A DNA stretch of 64,000 bases from Rhodocyclaceae bacterium (GTDB lineage: Bacteria > Pseudomonadota > Gammaproteobacteria > Burkholderiales > Rhodocyclaceae). The translations under genes were made by a program, and so were the position numbers. Location: NCBI GenBank assembly GCA_023150275.1, contig JAKLLG010000006.1, positions 124,001 through 188,000 on the forward strand. The letters are read 5' to 3'. A model generated the notes under the pieces. That model ran no database searches, had not been told where the DNA came from, and saw nothing but the letters and a program-made list of their open reading frames with translations. Positions within the stretch are counted from its first letter, which is position 1; the number at the start of each line of letters is the position of its first letter. Of the stretch, positions 54,094 to 64,000 are shown one piece after another.

Positions 54094-54954
54094 ATGACTG
54101 CAGCCAGCCAATCGATCGTCACGCTGCTTGCGCCGCGCGCGCAGACGATCTCGCCTGACGATCTCAGTTTCGCCACCAGTGCCGATGCGAGCCTGCGCGT
54201 GATGCGCGCTGTCGACAATCCGGACGTCGGCATGGACGATCTGGCGCGCATCGTCACCGCCGAGCCGCTGCTTTCGGCCAAAGTGGTGAAGATGGCCAAC
54301 TCTGTGGCGCTGAACCCATCCGGTCGGTCAATCACCGATGTCAAGCAGGCGGTCATGCGCGTCGGCATTGCGCCGATCCGCTCGCTGGCGATGGCGCTCA
54401 CCCTCGATCAGCTGCGCCATTCCCAGCACATGGGCAGTTGCCGGCAGCTGGCAAATCGCCTTTGGGAGCGCAGCATCCACGTGGCGGCACTGTCCTTCGT
54501 CGTTGCCCGTCGTTTGTCGACGCTCCCCGCGGATGAGGCGATGCTCGCCGGGATCGTCCATGATCTCGGCCGTTTCTACATGCTGGGCGTCGCCGCGGAA
54601 GCGTTTCCGGAAGCCCTCAAGGATCAGCATGCGCTGGTGCAGGCGCTCGACGAGGTCGATCGCGTTGCCGGGCCGCGCCTGCTGGAAGCACTGGGCATGC
54701 CGGAAACGATCGTCAGTGCGGTTGCCGGCCGCGGCCGTTTCAGCGGCAGCATGCCGCCGCAGAGCCTTTCCGATGTTCTCTTCCTGGCCTGCTGGCTGGC
54801 ACCGCCGGCCAACCCCTTCGAGGATCTCGAAGCGCGCGAAACCGCCCGAGCACAGGAAGGTGCCGCGCTCGGTCTCGATCGGCAGACGATCGCCGATTTC
54901 GTGACTGCATCCGGCGACGAGATCTACTCGATCGCACTGGCGCTCGAAGCCTGA
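54094..54954 (+). CDS. HDOD-domain signalling protein
   Basis: A 286-residue protein whose residues about 15-210 form an HDOD domain (LARIVTAEPLLSAKVVKMANSVALN, VGIAPIRSLAMALTLDQL, EAMLAGIVHDLGRFYMLG). HDOD proteins are noncatalytic HD relatives tied to c-di-GMP, motility and two-component signalling. GGGAG lies 9 nt before the ATG. It is next to the hybrid kinase on the opposite strand, a plausible but unproven partner. Confidence 0.9.
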   Translation: MTAASQSIVTLLAPRAQTISPDDLSFATSADASLRVMRAVDNPDVGMDDLARIVTAEPLLSAKVVKMANSVALNPSGRSITDVKQAVMRVGIAPIRSLAMALTLDQLRHSQHMGSCRQLANRLWERSIHVAALSFVVARRLSTLPADEAMLAGIVHDLGRFYMLGVAAEAFPEALKDQHALVQALDEVDRVAGPRLLEALGMPETIVSAVAGRGRFSGSMPPQSLSDVLFLACWLAPPANPFEDLEARETARAQEGAALGLDRQTIADFVTASGDEIYSIALALEA

Positions 54955-54972
54955 TCGGCGCAGTCCGGCATG

Positions 54973-55000
54973 AAAAACGCCGCCCGCGGGCGGCGTTTTT
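54973..55000. terminator. Bidirectional terminator between HDOD and ETF-QO genes
   Basis: A perfect 28-nt palindrome: AAAAACGCCGCCCG and its complement CGGGCGGCGTTTTT, giving a T-run on both strands. It serves two convergent genes. Confidence 0.93.
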
Positions 55001-55019
55001 CATTGCTGCCCGGCGCGGG

Positions 55020-56678
55020 CTACATGTTCGGGTAGGTCGGCCCTTCGCCGCCCTGCGGCACCACCCAGTTGATGTTCTGCGTCGGGTCCTTGATATCGCA
55101 GGTCTTGCAGTGCACGCAGTTCTGCGCGTTGATCTGCAGGCGTGCGCTGTTGGCAGAATCGTGTCCGGACTCGTCGCGCACGATCTCGTACACGCCGGCC
55201 GGGCAGTAGCGCTGTTCCGGGGCATCGTATTCGGCGAGGTTCACGCGGATCGGCACCGACGCATCCTTCAGCGTCAGGTGGCAGGGCTGGTCTTCCTCGT
55301 GGTTGGTGTTGGAGAGGAAGACCGAGGAGAGGCGGTCGAACGAAACCACGCCATCCGGCTTCGGGTAGTTGATCGGCTGGAACTGCGAGGCCGGCTTCAG
55401 CTTGGCGTGGTCGGGGCCGCTGTGATGCAGGGTCCACGGCGCCTTGCCGCGGAAGAGCATCTGGTCGATGCCGAACATCAGGCCGCCCAGTTGCATGCCT
55501 TTTGCCATCCACGGCTTGAAATTGCGGGCACGGTAGAGTTCGTCGTAGAGCCAGCTCTGCTCGAACTTCTGCGGGAAGGCGCTGAGTTCGTCGTGCCCGC
55601 GTTCTGCCTGCAGGGCCTCGAAGCAGGCTTCGGCGGCGAGCGAGCCGGACTTGATCGCGCAGTGTGAGCCCTTGATGCGGCTGGCGTTGAGGAAGCCGGC
55701 ATCGTCGCCGACCAGCACGCCGCCGGGGAAAGTCAGCTTTGGCAGCGATTGCAGGCCGCCGGCGGCGATGGCGCGGGCGCCGTAGGCGATGCGCTTGCCG
55801 CCTTCGAGAAACTTGCGGATTTCCGGGTGCGTCTTGAAGCGCTGGAATTCCTCGTATGGCGAGAGGTAGGGATTCTCGTAGCCGAGGCCAACCACGTAGC
55901 CGATGCTGACCTGGTTGTTTTCCAGGTGGTAGAGGAAGCCGCCGCCGTAGGTGTCCGGGTCGAGCGGCCAGCCGCCGGTGTGGATGACGAGGCCTTCCTT
56001 GTGCTGTTCCGGCTTGATCTCCCACAGTTCCTTGAGGCCGATGCCGTAGACCTGCGCGTCGCGGCCGGCGTTGAGGCCGAATTTTTCCTGCAACTGCTTG
56101 CCGAGGTGGCCGCGGCAGCCTTCGGCAAAGAAGGTGTATTTGGCGTGCAGTTCCATGCCGAGCTGGAAGGCCGGGCCTTCGCTGCCATCCTTCAGCCGGC
56201 CCATGTCGCCGGTGGCGACGCCTTTCACCGCGCCCTTTTCATCGAAGAGAACTTCGGCGCCGGCAAATCCGGCATAGACCTCGACGCCGAGAGCTTCCGC
56301 CTGCTGGCCGAGCCAGCGGCAGACGTTGGCGAGCGAGACGACGTAGTTGCCGTGGTTCTGGAAGCAGCCCGGCAGCAGCAGGTTCGGTACCTGCTTCGCG
56401 CCGGTTTCCGAGAGCACGAGGAAACGGTCTTCGGTCACGGCGGCGTTGAGCGGTGCGCCGTCTTCCTTCCAGTTCGGAAAGAGTTCGGCGATTGCCTTCG
56501 GGTCCATCACCGCGCCCGATAGGATGTGCGCGCCGATCTCGGCGCCTTTTTCGATCAGGCAGACCGAAATCTCGCGCTCCGCCGCGGCGGCCAGCTGTTT
56601 CAGTCGGATCGCGGAGGCAAGCCCGGCAGGGCCGCCGCCGACGATCAGGACGTCGAACTCCATCGATTCACGTTGCAT
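55020..56678 (-). CDS. Electron transfer flavoprotein-ubiquinone oxidoreductase
   Basis: A 552-residue membrane-attached enzyme that passes electrons from ETF to ubiquinone, linking fatty-acid oxidation to respiration. It has an FAD Rossmann motif ([19 protein letters not shown]), the ETF-QO regions [23 protein letters not shown] and the C-terminal 4Fe-4S motif [19 protein letters not shown]. The ATG at 56678 has GGAGAG 7 nt upstream; the longer frame to 56741 is not needed. A palindromic motif at 56720-56733 lies 42 bp upstream. It diverges from a thioesterase gene. Confidence 0.96.
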   Translation of the reverse strand: MQRESMEFDVLIVGGGPAGLASAIRLKQLAAAAEREISVCLIEKGAEIGAHILSGAVMDPKAIAELFPNWKEDGAPLNAAVTEDRFLVLSETGAKQVPNLLLPGCFQNHGNYVVSLANVCRWLGQQAEALGVEVYAGFAGAEVLFDEKGAVKGVATGDMGRLKDGSEGPAFQLGMELHAKYTFFAEGCRGHLGKQLQEKFGLNAGRDAQVYGIGLKELWEIKPEQHKEGLVIHTGGWPLDPDTYGGGFLYHLENNQVSIGYVVGLGYENPYLSPYEEFQRFKTHPEIRKFLEGGKRIAYGARAIAAGGLQSLPKLTFPGGVLVGDDAGFLNASRIKGSHCAIKSGSLAAEACFEALQAERGHDELSAFPQKFEQSWLYDELYRARNFKPWMAKGMQLGGLMFGIDQMLFRGKAPWTLHHSGPDHAKLKPASQFQPINYPKPDGVVSFDRLSSVFLSNTNHEEDQPCHLTLKDASVPIRVNLAEYDAPEQRYCPAGVYEIVRDESGHDSANSARLQINAQNCVHCKTCDIKDPTQNINWVVPQGGEGPTYPNM

Positions 56679-56719
56679 GTTCTCTCTCCGGTTTTTTGTT
56701 ATGCTGCGTTTTGCACTCA

Positions 56720-56733
56720 ATACGGTAACGTAT
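56720..56733. promoter_or_regulatory. Palindromic motif 3 between ETF-QO and thioesterase genes
   Basis: ATACGGTAACGTAT fits ATAC(C/G)GTAN(C/G)GTAT shared with the two sites upstream of etfB/tetR. It lies 42 bp from the ETF-QO start and 43 bp from the thioesterase start, in the middle of the divergent promoter region. Confidence 0.6.
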
Positions 56734-56775
56734 GGTAGCAAATTTCAGCAGCCGATCAAGTCGGAGAATTAGGCA

Positions 56776-57192
56776 ATGGATACCAAACCTGAAAAAGCGC
56801 AAAAACTCATCCACACCACGACCATTCCCATCCGTTGGGGTGACATGGATGCCTACGGGCACGTGAATAACACCCTCTACTTCCGCTACATGGAGCAGGC
56901 GCGCTGCGAGTGGCTGGAGGCGCTGGGCTACAAGGTCGCCCCCGAGGGCGAGGCGCCGGTCATCATCAACGCCGCCTGCACCTTCATGATCCCCATGACC
57001 TATCCCGGCACGGTGGAAATCAAGACCTTCGCCGGCCACCTCGGCCGCAGCAGCCTTGAAACGACCTACGAAATGCGGATTGTCGGCGACAAGACAGTCT
57101 ACGCGCAGGGTTCTGCCAAAATCGTCTGGATGGATACAGCTACGGGCAAGTCGGTGCCGATTCCCGACGAACTGCGTGCGCTGGTGTCGTGA
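56776..57192 (+). CDS. Acyl-CoA thioesterase, YbgC/4HBT family
   Basis: A 138-residue hot-dog-fold enzyme with the signature RWGDMDAYGHVNNTLYFRYMEQARCEW, including the catalytic Asp of the 4-hydroxybenzoyl-CoA thioesterase family. It should hydrolyse acyl-CoAs; chain length is unknown. The start is the ATG at 56776. It diverges from ETF-QO and is followed after 87 bp by acetoacetyl-CoA synthetase. Confidence 0.92.
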   Translation: MDTKPEKAQKLIHTTTIPIRWGDMDAYGHVNNTLYFRYMEQARCEWLEALGYKVAPEGEAPVIINAACTFMIPMTYPGTVEIKTFAGHLGRSSLETTYEMRIVGDKTVYAQGSAKIVWMDTATGKSVPIPDELRALVS

Positions 57193-57279
57193 TTCGTGCA
57201 GGGTGAAGAGGCAAGACGGAAGGGTTGGTCAGCACTGGTCTTATCCTTCCCCCTTCGCAAAAATGGAATGGAGAAGACA

Positions 57280-59241
57280 ATGACGCAACAACCGCTGTGG
57301 ACGCCCAGCGCCGAGAAGATCGCCGCCACCAACATGGCCGCCTTCATGCGTCGGGCCGGCTGCGACAGCTATGACGCGCTCTGGCAATGGTCGGTCGATC
57401 GTCCCGACGCGTTCTGGCCGCTGCTCTGGGATTTCTGCGGCGCGGTCGGTGAGCGCGGCACGACGGTGCTCGAACACGGTGAGCGCATGCCCGGCGCCAT
57501 CTGGTTTCCGCAGGCGAAGCTGAACTACGCCGAAAATCTGTTGCAGCAAAGGGGCGATACCGACGCACTGGTCTTCTGGGGCGAGGGCAAGACCAAGCGC
57601 CGCCTCAGCCGTGCGCAGCTCCATGCCGAAGTATCCCGCTTCCAGCAGGCGCTGAAGGCTGCCGGGGTGAAGGAGGGTGACCGCGTGGCCGGCTACCTGC
57701 CGAACATGCCGGAAACCATCATTGCCATGCTCGCGGCGACGGCGCTGGGGGCGGTGTGGTCTTCCGCCTCGCCTGATTTTGGCGTGCAGGGCGTGGTCGA
57801 TCGCTTCGGGCAGATTGCACCCACGGTGCTCGTCTGCGTCGATGGCTACTGGTACAACGGCAAGGCGGTCGACTGCATGGCGAAGAATGCCGAGGCGGTG
57901 GCCTTGCTGCCGTCGGTGGAGAAGACCGTCGTCGTCGGCTATCTGTCGGACAGCGCCGACGTGTCAGCAGTCCGCAACGGTGTGCGCTGGGCGGATTTCG
58001 TGGCGCCACACGCGGCCGGCGCGGTCGAGTTCCTGCGTCTGCCCTTCGATCATCCCTTGTTCGTGATGTTCTCCTCCGGCACCACCGGCGTGCCCAAGTG
58101 CATCGTGCATTGCCACGGCGGCGCGCTGCTGCAACACCTGAAGGAGCACCAGTTGCACGGCGACGTGAAGCCGGGCGATCGCGTCTTCTACTTCACGACC
58201 TGCGGCTGGATGATGTGGAATTGGCTGGTATCCGGGCTCGCCTCCGGTGCCACGCTGCTGCTCTTCGACGGTTCGCCCTTCGCCGCCGGCGCCGACGGCC
58301 GCGCCGGCACCATCCTCTTCGATTACGCCGACGCAGAGGGGATGACCCACTTCGGCACCTCGGCCAAGTTCATCGATGCCGTCGCCAAGGCCGGCCTCGC
58401 GCCGCGCAGCTCGCACAGGCTCACCGCGCTGCGTGCACTGTTCTCGACCGGCAGCCCGCTGGCGCCGGAAGGCTTCGACTACGTCTATCGCGAGATCAAG
58501 GCCGACCTGCTTCTCGCCTCGATTTCCGGCGGCACCGACATCCTTTCCTGCTTCGTGCTCGGCAACCCGGTGCTGCCGGTCTACCGCGGCGAGATTCAGT
58601 GCCGCGGCCTTGGCATGGCCGTCGATGTCTTCGACGACGAGGGGCGCCCGGTGCGCGGCGAGAAGGGGGAACTGGTGTGTACCAAACCCTTCCCGGCGAT
58701 GCCGGTCGAATTCTGGAACGATGCGGACGGCAGCAAGTACCACGCCGCCTACTTCGAGCGTTTCGACAAGCTTTGGTGTCACGGCGATTTCGCCGAGCTG
58801 ACGCCGCACGGTGGCATGATCATCTACGGCCGCTCCGATGCCACCCTCAACCCGGGCGGTGTGCGCATCGGTACCGCCGAAATCTACCGCCAGGTCGAGA
58901 AGCTGCCGGAGGTGGTGGAGTCGCTGGTGATCGGCCAGGATTGGCCACCCGGCAGTCTCGGCGATGTGCGCGTGGTGCTCTTCGTCAAGCTGCGTGAGGG
59001 TGAGACTCTGACCGACGTGCTCGTCGATCGGGTGAAGAAGCAGATTCGAGACAACACCACGCCGCGCCATGTCCCCTCCAGGGTGCTGCAGGTGGCCGAC
59101 ATTCCGCGCACGAAGAGTGGCAAGATCGTCGAACTTGCCGTGCGCAACGTGGTCCATGGACGAGCGGTGAAGAATGTGGAGGCGCTGGCGAACCCTGAAG
59201 CGCTCGAGCATTTCCGCGATCGTCCCGAACTGCAGTCCTGA
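57280..59241 (+). CDS. Acetoacetyl-CoA synthetase
   Basis: A 653-residue adenylate-forming enzyme that activates acetoacetate. Motifs: [16 protein letters not shown] (P-loop-like), [25 protein letters not shown] (typical of acetoacetyl-CoA synthetases), [16 protein letters not shown], the hinge [21 protein letters not shown] and catalytic Lys in [14 protein letters not shown]. The start at 57280 has GGAG 5-9 nt upstream; an ATG at 57268 would add four residues. It would feed ketone bodies or PHB breakdown products into CoA metabolism. Confidence 0.93.
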   Translation: MTQQPLWTPSAEKIAATNMAAFMRRAGCDSYDALWQWSVDRPDAFWPLLWDFCGAVGERGTTVLEHGERMPGAIWFPQAKLNYAENLLQQRGDTDALVFWGEGKTKRRLSRAQLHAEVSRFQQALKAAGVKEGDRVAGYLPNMPETIIAMLAATALGAVWSSASPDFGVQGVVDRFGQIAPTVLVCVDGYWYNGKAVDCMAKNAEAVALLPSVEKTVVVGYLSDSADVSAVRNGVRWADFVAPHAAGAVEFLRLPFDHPLFVMFSSGTTGVPKCIVHCHGGALLQHLKEHQLHGDVKPGDRVFYFTTCGWMMWNWLVSGLASGATLLLFDGSPFAAGADGRAGTILFDYADAEGMTHFGTSAKFIDAVAKAGLAPRSSHRLTALRALFSTGSPLAPEGFDYVYREIKADLLLASISGGTDILSCFVLGNPVLPVYRGEIQCRGLGMAVDVFDDEGRPVRGEKGELVCTKPFPAMPVEFWNDADGSKYHAAYFERFDKLWCHGDFAELTPHGGMIIYGRSDATLNPGGVRIGTAEIYRQVEKLPEVVESLVIGQDWPPGSLGDVRVVLFVKLREGETLTDVLVDRVKKQIRDNTTPRHVPSRVLQVADIPRTKSGKIVELAVRNVVHGRAVKNVEALANPEALEHFRDRPELQS

Positions 59242-59255
59242 AAGGGAAAACCCGG

Positions 59256-59804
59256 ATGGCAAACCTCAAGTTCCTTGGCATTTCCGGCAGCCTGCGCCGG
59301 CAGTCCTGCAACAGCGGCCTCCTGCGCAGCGCGGCGTTGTTGCTACCCGCTGGCGTGGCTTTTGACCTTGCCGATCTTTCCGATATCCCGTTCTATAACG
59401 CCGATCTGGCGGAACGGCCGGCCAGCGTCGCGCGCGTGCTGGGGCAGATGGGGGCGGCGGATGCGCTCGTGCTGGCCTGCCCCGAGTACAACTATTCGCT
59501 GGCGCCGGCCTTGAAGAACATCCTTGATTGGGCGTCGCGCGAGCCGAACAACGCATTGCTTGCCGGAAAACCCGTGGCGATCATGGGGGCCGGTGGCGGC
59601 ATGGGGACATCGCGGGCGCAGTACCATCTGCGGCAGGTCTGTGTCTTCCTTGATCTGCACCCGCTGAACAAGCCCGAAGTCTTCGCCAACGCCTTCGCCG
59701 GAGGTTTCGATGCCGAGGGCACGCTGGTCGACGAGAAGATCGCCGGCCTGATCCGGCAGCAGATGGAAGCGCTCGCCGTCTGGGCGCAGCGCATCGCGGC
59801 CTGA
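59256..59804 (+). CDS. NADPH-dependent FMN reductase-family flavoprotein
   Basis: A 182-residue flavodoxin-like protein. FLGISGSLRRQSCNSGLLR binds the FMN phosphate, and CPEYNYSLAPALKNILDWAS and IMGAGGGMGTSRAQYHLRQV complete the family pattern (chromate/quinone reductase type). It starts 14 bp after the acetoacetyl-CoA synthetase stop, so it is probably co-transcribed. Confidence 0.9.
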   Translation: MANLKFLGISGSLRRQSCNSGLLRSAALLLPAGVAFDLADLSDIPFYNADLAERPASVARVLGQMGAADALVLACPEYNYSLAPALKNILDWASREPNNALLAGKPVAIMGAGGGMGTSRAQYHLRQVCVFLDLHPLNKPEVFANAFAGGFDAEGTLVDEKIAGLIRQQMEALAVWAQRIAA

Positions 59805-59806
59805 AT

Positions 59807-60022
59807 TCAGCGCGGCTCGTCGTCGCGCTTGCTTGCCTCCTCGGCGCGTACTTTGTCGCCGATCGGGTCATCGGCGCGATAGAGCAGGGTGGCGATCTGC
59901 AGCATCAGCAATACGAACAGGCTGATCGCGACCGCATCGAGCGAACCGGTGCCGAGTGCCAGCACGCCCGGCAACACGACCATGCCGGTACCAAGAAACC
60001 TGAGCAAAGAATCCCTGAGCAT
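59807..60022 (-). CDS. Small two-helix membrane protein of unknown function
   Basis: A 71-residue protein. Two hydrophobic segments (LLRFLGTGMVVLPGVLALG and LDAVAISLFVLLMLQIATLLY) are followed by a charged tail. AAGGAGG stands 6 nt before the ATG at 60022, which makes the gene convincing; the upstream in-frame Met lacks such a site. It converges with the FMN reductase gene, 2 bp apart. I do not recognise the family. Confidence 0.72.
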   Translation of the reverse strand: MLRDSLLRFLGTGMVVLPGVLALGTGSLDAVAISLFVLLMLQIATLLYRADDPIGDKVRAEEASKRDDEPR

Positions 60023-60338
60023 CGCTGCCTCCTTAGTGCATAAATTTGTGTGCATTTACGTACTTGCGAGTGCGTGCAGGCCCGGTGTTCCCGGTGCTCT
60101 TCTTGCTGGCAGCGAACCGCCGCGGGGCGTTGATTCCCTTGCTTCATTTATATCACGATGCGGACAGTTCTCCGTCATCAGTGATTTCTATCGTGCCGCG
60201 AGAGCGCGTGTGCGTGCCGGGGCACGGCAGGGTACTGTTATGCCTTGGTCACGCCAAGGTACTCGCCGCAGCCCGGCGAAGTCGGCTAACATTCGCCACT
60301 GACCTGAACCGACATCGCTCGCACCCCCTCGCGCCTAC
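60023..60338. other. 316-bp intergenic region between the small membrane protein and the peptide transporter operon
   Basis: No ORF is supported. GTGCATAAAT/GTGCATTTAC form loose direct repeats near 60037-60060. CCTTGG/CCAAGG arms (60243-60248, 60254-60259) flank TCACG. An AT-rich patch near 60148-60160 could hold a promoter, but no element pair matches the consensus well. Confidence 0.4.
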
Positions 60339-61316
60339 ATGCTGGCCTACATCGTCCGCCGACTGCTTTACGCAATCCCGATCCTCATCGGCGTCAACCT
60401 GATCACCTTTGCACTCTTCTTCGTCGTGAACACGCCGGATGACATGGCGCGCATGCAGCTCGGCGTAAAGCGTGTGACTCCGGAAGCGATCGACAAGTGG
60501 AAAGCCGAACGCGGCTATGACAAGCCGCTCTTCTGGAACGGCGAGACCGCCGGCGCCGGCAAGGTGACCGAGACCATCTTCTTCCAGAAATCGGCGCTCA
60601 TGTTCGCCGGCGATTTTGGCCGTGCCGAGGATGGCCGCGACATCGCCCGCGAGATCCGCACGCGCATGGTGCCTTCGCTGGCCATCGCGCTGCCCACCTT
60701 TCTGCTCGGACTCTTCGTCACCGTCAGCTTCGCCCTGCTGCTCGCCTTCTTCCGCGCCACGGCCTTCGATTTCTGGGGTGTCGTCGCCTGTGTCGCGATG
60801 ATGTCGATCTCCGGTCTCTTCTACATCATCGGCGGCCAATACCTGTTCTCGAAAATGTTCCGGCTGGTGCCGATCTCCGGCTACTCCGGCGATCTCGATG
60901 CCTGGCGCTTCCTGCTGCTGCCGGTGCTGATCGGCGTCGTCTCCGGCATCGGTGCCTCGGCGCGCTGGTATCGCACCATCTTCCTTGAGGAGATCGGCAA
61001 GGACTACGTGCGCACGGCGCGGGCGAAAGGCCTCTCCGATCTACGCGTGATGTTTGGGCACGTGCTCAGGAACGCGATGATCCCGATCCTGACCGGCGTG
61101 GTCGTCGTCATTCCGCTGCTCTTCATGGGGTCGCTGCTGACGGAATCCTTCTTCGGCATTCCCGGCCTTGGCAGCTACACGATCGACGCCATCAACGCGC
61201 AGGATTTTGCCGTGGTGCGCGCCATGGTCTTCATCGGTTCGGTGCTCTACATCGTCGGCCTGATCCTGACCGACATTTCCTACACGCTGGTTGACCCCCG
61301 CATCCGCTTCGAATGA
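60339..61316 (+). CDS. Peptide/opine-type ABC transporter permease, DppB-like
   Basis: A 325-residue inner-membrane protein. It begins YIVRRLLYAIPILIGVNLITF as in DppB/OppB/YejB, has six helices and the EAA loop DYVRTARAKGLSDLRVMFGHVLRNAMIPILTG. A longer loop after the first helix (residues 30-105) recalls YejB-type permeases. It is the first gene of an operon of two permeases and an ATPase; no substrate-binding protein is inside the window. Confidence 0.9.
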   Translation: MLAYIVRRLLYAIPILIGVNLITFALFFVVNTPDDMARMQLGVKRVTPEAIDKWKAERGYDKPLFWNGETAGAGKVTETIFFQKSALMFAGDFGRAEDGRDIAREIRTRMVPSLAIALPTFLLGLFVTVSFALLLAFFRATAFDFWGVVACVAMMSISGLFYIIGGQYLFSKMFRLVPISGYSGDLDAWRFLLLPVLIGVVSGIGASARWYRTIFLEEIGKDYVRTARAKGLSDLRVMFGHVLRNAMIPILTGVVVVIPLLFMGSLLTESFFGIPGLGSYTIDAINAQDFAVVRAMVFIGSVLYIVGLILTDISYTLVDPRIRFE

Positions 61317-61428
61317 GTGTCTTCCCCCCAACACCCGTCCCGAAGCCGTGGGCGACCAGGGCTCAGCCGCTGGCGTGGCTTCCGGGCCTTGTCTCGCTGT
61401 CCCCTTGGGACGACCCGGCGGAATCAAC

Positions 61429-62856
61429 ATGAGCTTCCAGCCTGTTCTCCTCTGGTCCGACCTCTTCATCTGGCTGCTGGTGCTGGCAGCCGTTGGCGCG
61501 GGCTGGTGGTCGGCGCGGCAGCCACCGTTGCGGGCGGCTTGGGCGCGGGTGGCGCGCAACCGTGTCGGCATGTCGGCGGCAACGCTGCTCTCGGCCTTCG
61601 TGCTCATCGGCCTCGTCGATTCATTGCACTATCGACCGCAGTTGTTGGCAAAACCGGGCGACGATCCTGCAAAGCCGGTCTATTCGATCGAAGTACTGTC
61701 GGTGCTTGACGCGCTGCTGACACCGCTGCGCACACAGGTCGAAAAGACTTATTCGGCGCCACTGGCGACACGTGGCTATGCGAAGGAGATGCAGGAAGTG
61801 CGTGGTGCCGACGGCGTGCTGCGCTCGACGCGCGACTATCCGCGTCTGCGGCACGGCGGTGCGCATCTGGGTACCGACGAGGCGCGTGCTGCGGCCGATG
61901 TGGCGGGCCGTTCGCTGGGCGCGTTCGCCATTGGCGCCGCCGTGTGGACTGCCATCGCCCTGCTTATGGCGGGCGTTTTCGCACGTCGGCGCGGCGTGCC
62001 GCTGGCCGTTGCGTGGCGGCAGCTATGGCGCCACGAGGAGGGGCCCGCCTGGAATGCCATGCTGATAATGCTGGCGGCAATCATCGTACTGGCGGCGCTG
62101 ATCGGGAACTCGGCTGGCGCCTACCACGTGTTCGGCACCGACAAGGTGGGGCAGGATGTGCTCTATCAGGTGCTGAAGAGCATCCGCACGGCACTGGTGA
62201 TCGGCCTGGTGACGACGCTGGTCACGCTGCCGCTCGCCGTGGTGCTCGGCATCGTGGCTGGCTATTTCCGTGGCTGGGTCGATGATCTCATCCAGTATCT
62301 CTATACCACGCTCAACTCGATTCCGGGCGTGCTGCTCATTGCGGCGGCAGTGCTGATGATGCAGGTGCTCATCGACACGCACCCGCAGTGGTTCTCCACC
62401 GCCGCCGAACGTGCCGATCTGCGCCTGCTGGCGCTCTGTTTCATCCTCGGCCTCACCAGCTGGACGGGGTTGGCGCGCCTCCTGCGCGGCGAGGTGCTGA
62501 AATTGCGCGAGCTTGAATACATCCAGGCCGCGCAGGCCTTCGGCGTTTCCGACCTGCGCATCATCGGCCGGCACCTGCTGCCTAACCTGATGCACATTGT
62601 CATCATCGCGCTGGTCATGGATTTCTCCGGCCTTGTGCTCGCCGAGGCGGTGCTTTCCTATGTAGGGATTGGCGTCGATCCGACCATGATCAGCTTTGGC
62701 ACCATGATCAACAATGCGCGCATGGAGCTGTCGCGCGAACCGGTCGTCTGGTGGTCGCTGACCGCTGCCTTCAGCTTCATGTTCGTGATGGTGCTGGCCG
62801 CCAACCTGCTCGCCGATGCCGTGCGCGACGCCTTCGATCCAAGGCTTGCCGGATGA
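61429..62856 (+). CDS. Peptide ABC transporter permease, DppC/YejE-like
   Basis: A 475-residue permease, longer than DppC (300). Extra N-terminal helices with a periplasmic loop (residues 1-200, including [25 protein letters not shown]) precede the core, which carries the [25 protein letters not shown] entry and the EAA loop [28 protein letters not shown]. The start at 61429 leaves a 112-bp gap after the previous gene; the frame is open upstream but without homology. It overlaps the ATPase gene by 4 bp. Confidence 0.88.
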   Translation: MSFQPVLLWSDLFIWLLVLAAVGAGWWSARQPPLRAAWARVARNRVGMSAATLLSAFVLIGLVDSLHYRPQLLAKPGDDPAKPVYSIEVLSVLDALLTPLRTQVEKTYSAPLATRGYAKEMQEVRGADGVLRSTRDYPRLRHGGAHLGTDEARAAADVAGRSLGAFAIGAAVWTAIALLMAGVFARRRGVPLAVAWRQLWRHEEGPAWNAMLIMLAAIIVLAALIGNSAGAYHVFGTDKVGQDVLYQVLKSIRTALVIGLVTTLVTLPLAVVLGIVAGYFRGWVDDLIQYLYTTLNSIPGVLLIAAAVLMMQVLIDTHPQWFSTAAERADLRLLALCFILGLTSWTGLARLLRGEVLKLRELEYIQAAQAFGVSDLRIIGRHLLPNLMHIVIIALVMDFSGLVLAEAVLSYVGIGVDPTMISFGTMINNARMELSREPVVWWSLTAAFSFMFVMVLAANLLADAVRDAFDPRLAG

Positions 62857-64000
62857 ACGCTCCCCTCCTGTCCGTGCGCGATCTTTCGCTCGGCTTTGCC
62901 TCGGCCAGAGGCGTGCTGCGCGCTGTTTTCGGCATCAGCTTCGACGTGGTGGCCGGCGAAACCTATGCCTTGCTCGGCGAATCCGGCTGCGGCAAGTCGG
63001 CTACGGCGCTGGCGCTGATGCGCCTGCTGCCGGCGGCGGGGCGTGTGCTCGGCGGCGAAGTTCATTTCTCCGGGCAGGAACTGCTCGGCCTGCCGGAAAC
63101 CGAGATGCGCACGCTGCGCGGCAGCGGCATGGCGATGATATTTCAGGAGCCGGCCACCAGCCTCAACCCGGTGCTGACCGTTGGCCACCAGATCGGTGAG
63201 GCACTCGCCGGGCGCGGTGTGGTGGCGGCCGAGGCACGGCGGGAAAAGGCGGCCCGTCTGCTCGCCGCGGTGGGCATCGCCGATCCGCAGCGTCGCCTGG
63301 ATGAATACCCGTTCCAGATGTCGGGCGGCATGAAACAGCGGGTGATGATCGCCATGGCGCTGGCCGGCGACCCGGCGCTGCTCGTCGCCGACGAGCCGAC
63401 GACGGCGCTCGACGTCACCATCCAGGCGCAGATCCTCGATCTATTGCAGGATCTGCAGGTCGAGCGCGACATGGGCATGCTGCTGATTACCCACGATCTG
63501 GGCGTCGTTGCCCGCGTCGCACACCGCGTCGGCGTCATGTACGCCGGCGAACTGGTCGAGGAAGCTCCGCGCGATGCCTTCTTCGCAAGGCCGCGGCATC
63601 CCTATACGCAGGCGCTCTTTGCTGCGCTGCCCGATCTCTCCCGACGCGGTGCCCGGCTTGCCACGATCGCCGGGCAAGTGCCACCGCTCGATCGCATGCC
63701 GGCCGGCTGCAGGTTTGCCGACCGCTGCCCGCATGTGATGCCACGTTGCCGTGAAGAGGCGCCGCAATGGCGCGAGCACGAGGGCCACCGCGTGCGCTGC
63801 CATCTGACCGAGGAACGCGCGCCGAGCGTGCCGCTGCAGGCGCCGGCAGCGCCAGCCGCCAAAGTGGGCGAGGGCGGCGCGGCGGCGCTCTTGCAAGTCG
63901 ACGGCCTGCAGGTGCACTTTCCGATCCGGCGCGGGTTCCTGCAACGCACGGTCGGCCATGTGCGTGCGGTGGATGGCGTTTCGCTCGATCTGCGCCCGGG
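62853..64000 (+). CDS. Peptide ABC transporter ATPase, probably two-domain (DppD-DppF/YejF-like), cut at window end
   Basis: 382 residues are visible and the frame is open to the last base. The first ABC domain is complete: [19 protein letters not shown] (Walker A), [43 protein letters not shown] and [25 protein letters not shown], then the OppD-type C-terminal [14 protein letters not shown] cluster. After a short Ala/Pro linker a second ABC domain begins ([35 protein letters not shown]). ATGA overlap couples it to the permease gene. Confidence 0.93.
   Translation, partial: MNAPLLSVRDLSLGFASARGVLRAVFGISFDVVAGETYALLGESGCGKSATALALMRLLPAAGRVLGGEVHFSGQELLGLPETEMRTLRGSGMAMIFQEPATSLNPVLTVGHQIGEALAGRGVVAAEARREKAARLLAAVGIADPQRRLDEYPFQMSGGMKQRVMIAMALAGDPALLVADEPTTALDVTIQAQILDLLQDLQVERDMGMLLITHDLGVVARVAHRVGVMYAGELVEEAPRDAFFARPRHPYTQALFAALPDLSRRGARLATIAGQVPPLDRMPAGCRFADRCPHVMPRCREEAPQWREHEGHRVRCHLTEERAPSVPLQAPAAPAAKVGEGGAAALLQVDGLQVHFPIRRGFLQRTVGHVRAVDGVSLDLRP

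Noticed and set aside
60243..60259. Inverted repeat CCTTGG/CCAAGG upstream of the peptide transporter considered as an operator
   Set aside because: Arms of 6 bp are easily found by chance in this composition and no second copy was seen; kept only as a note in the intergenic entry.

Overview
The window reads as chromosomal DNA of a GC-rich betaproteobacterium, most likely a member of the Rhodocyclales (inferred from PEP-CTERM proteins, the recJ/prfB/lysS neighbourhood, a TTG-started etfB and the overall gene content; no rRNA is present to fix taxonomy). It is almost fully coding, with about 52 protein genes, three tRNAs and several clear intrinsic terminators. No insertion sequence, prophage or CRISPR array was seen. 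Both ends cut through genes: an extracellular nuclease at the left and a peptide-transport ATPase at the right.

1-6.8 kb is a secretion-rich island: an ExeM/NucH-type nuclease, three PEP-CTERM proteins and a 5'-nucleotidase that ends in RTX repeats. Two of its promoter regions share one 16-bp palindrome. 6.9-20 kb holds mnmC, a four-PAS diguanylate cyclase, and a translation/repair block (lysS, an Ivy-like lysozyme inhibitor, prfB with its programmed frameshift, recJ and an RpfE-type gene) split by a divergent mocR/benE pair. 20-28 kb carries lolC-lolD, a chemotaxis receptor, a DUF2062 protein, comEC and an alpha/beta hydrolase.

28.1-28.6 kb is a tRNA operon (Ala, Glu, Asp) with a near-consensus promoter and a terminator. 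28.6-37.6 kb contains an unusual orphan response regulator, mtfA, an EamA transporter, relA, ppk1 and ppx, which brings (p)ppGpp synthesis and polyphosphate turnover together. 37.7-41.1 kb is an Mla-type lipid transport operon with a STAS-permease fusion and an auxiliary lipoprotein but no mlaC.

41.2-59.8 kb is dominated by acyl-CoA metabolism: an enoyl-CoA hydratase, a TetR regulator divergent from etfBA, a 600-residue acyl-CoA dehydrogenase, ETF-quinone oxidoreductase divergent from a thioesterase, and acetoacetyl-CoA synthetase. A common palindromic motif lies upstream of etfB/tetR and of the ETF-QO/thioesterase pair and suggests one regulon. Interspersed are a CbiM-like permease, a FimV-like protein, a caspase-fold protein, a phosphorelay hybrid kinase and an HDOD protein. 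60.3-64 kb is a peptide ABC transporter operon (two permeases and the start of a two-domain ATPase).
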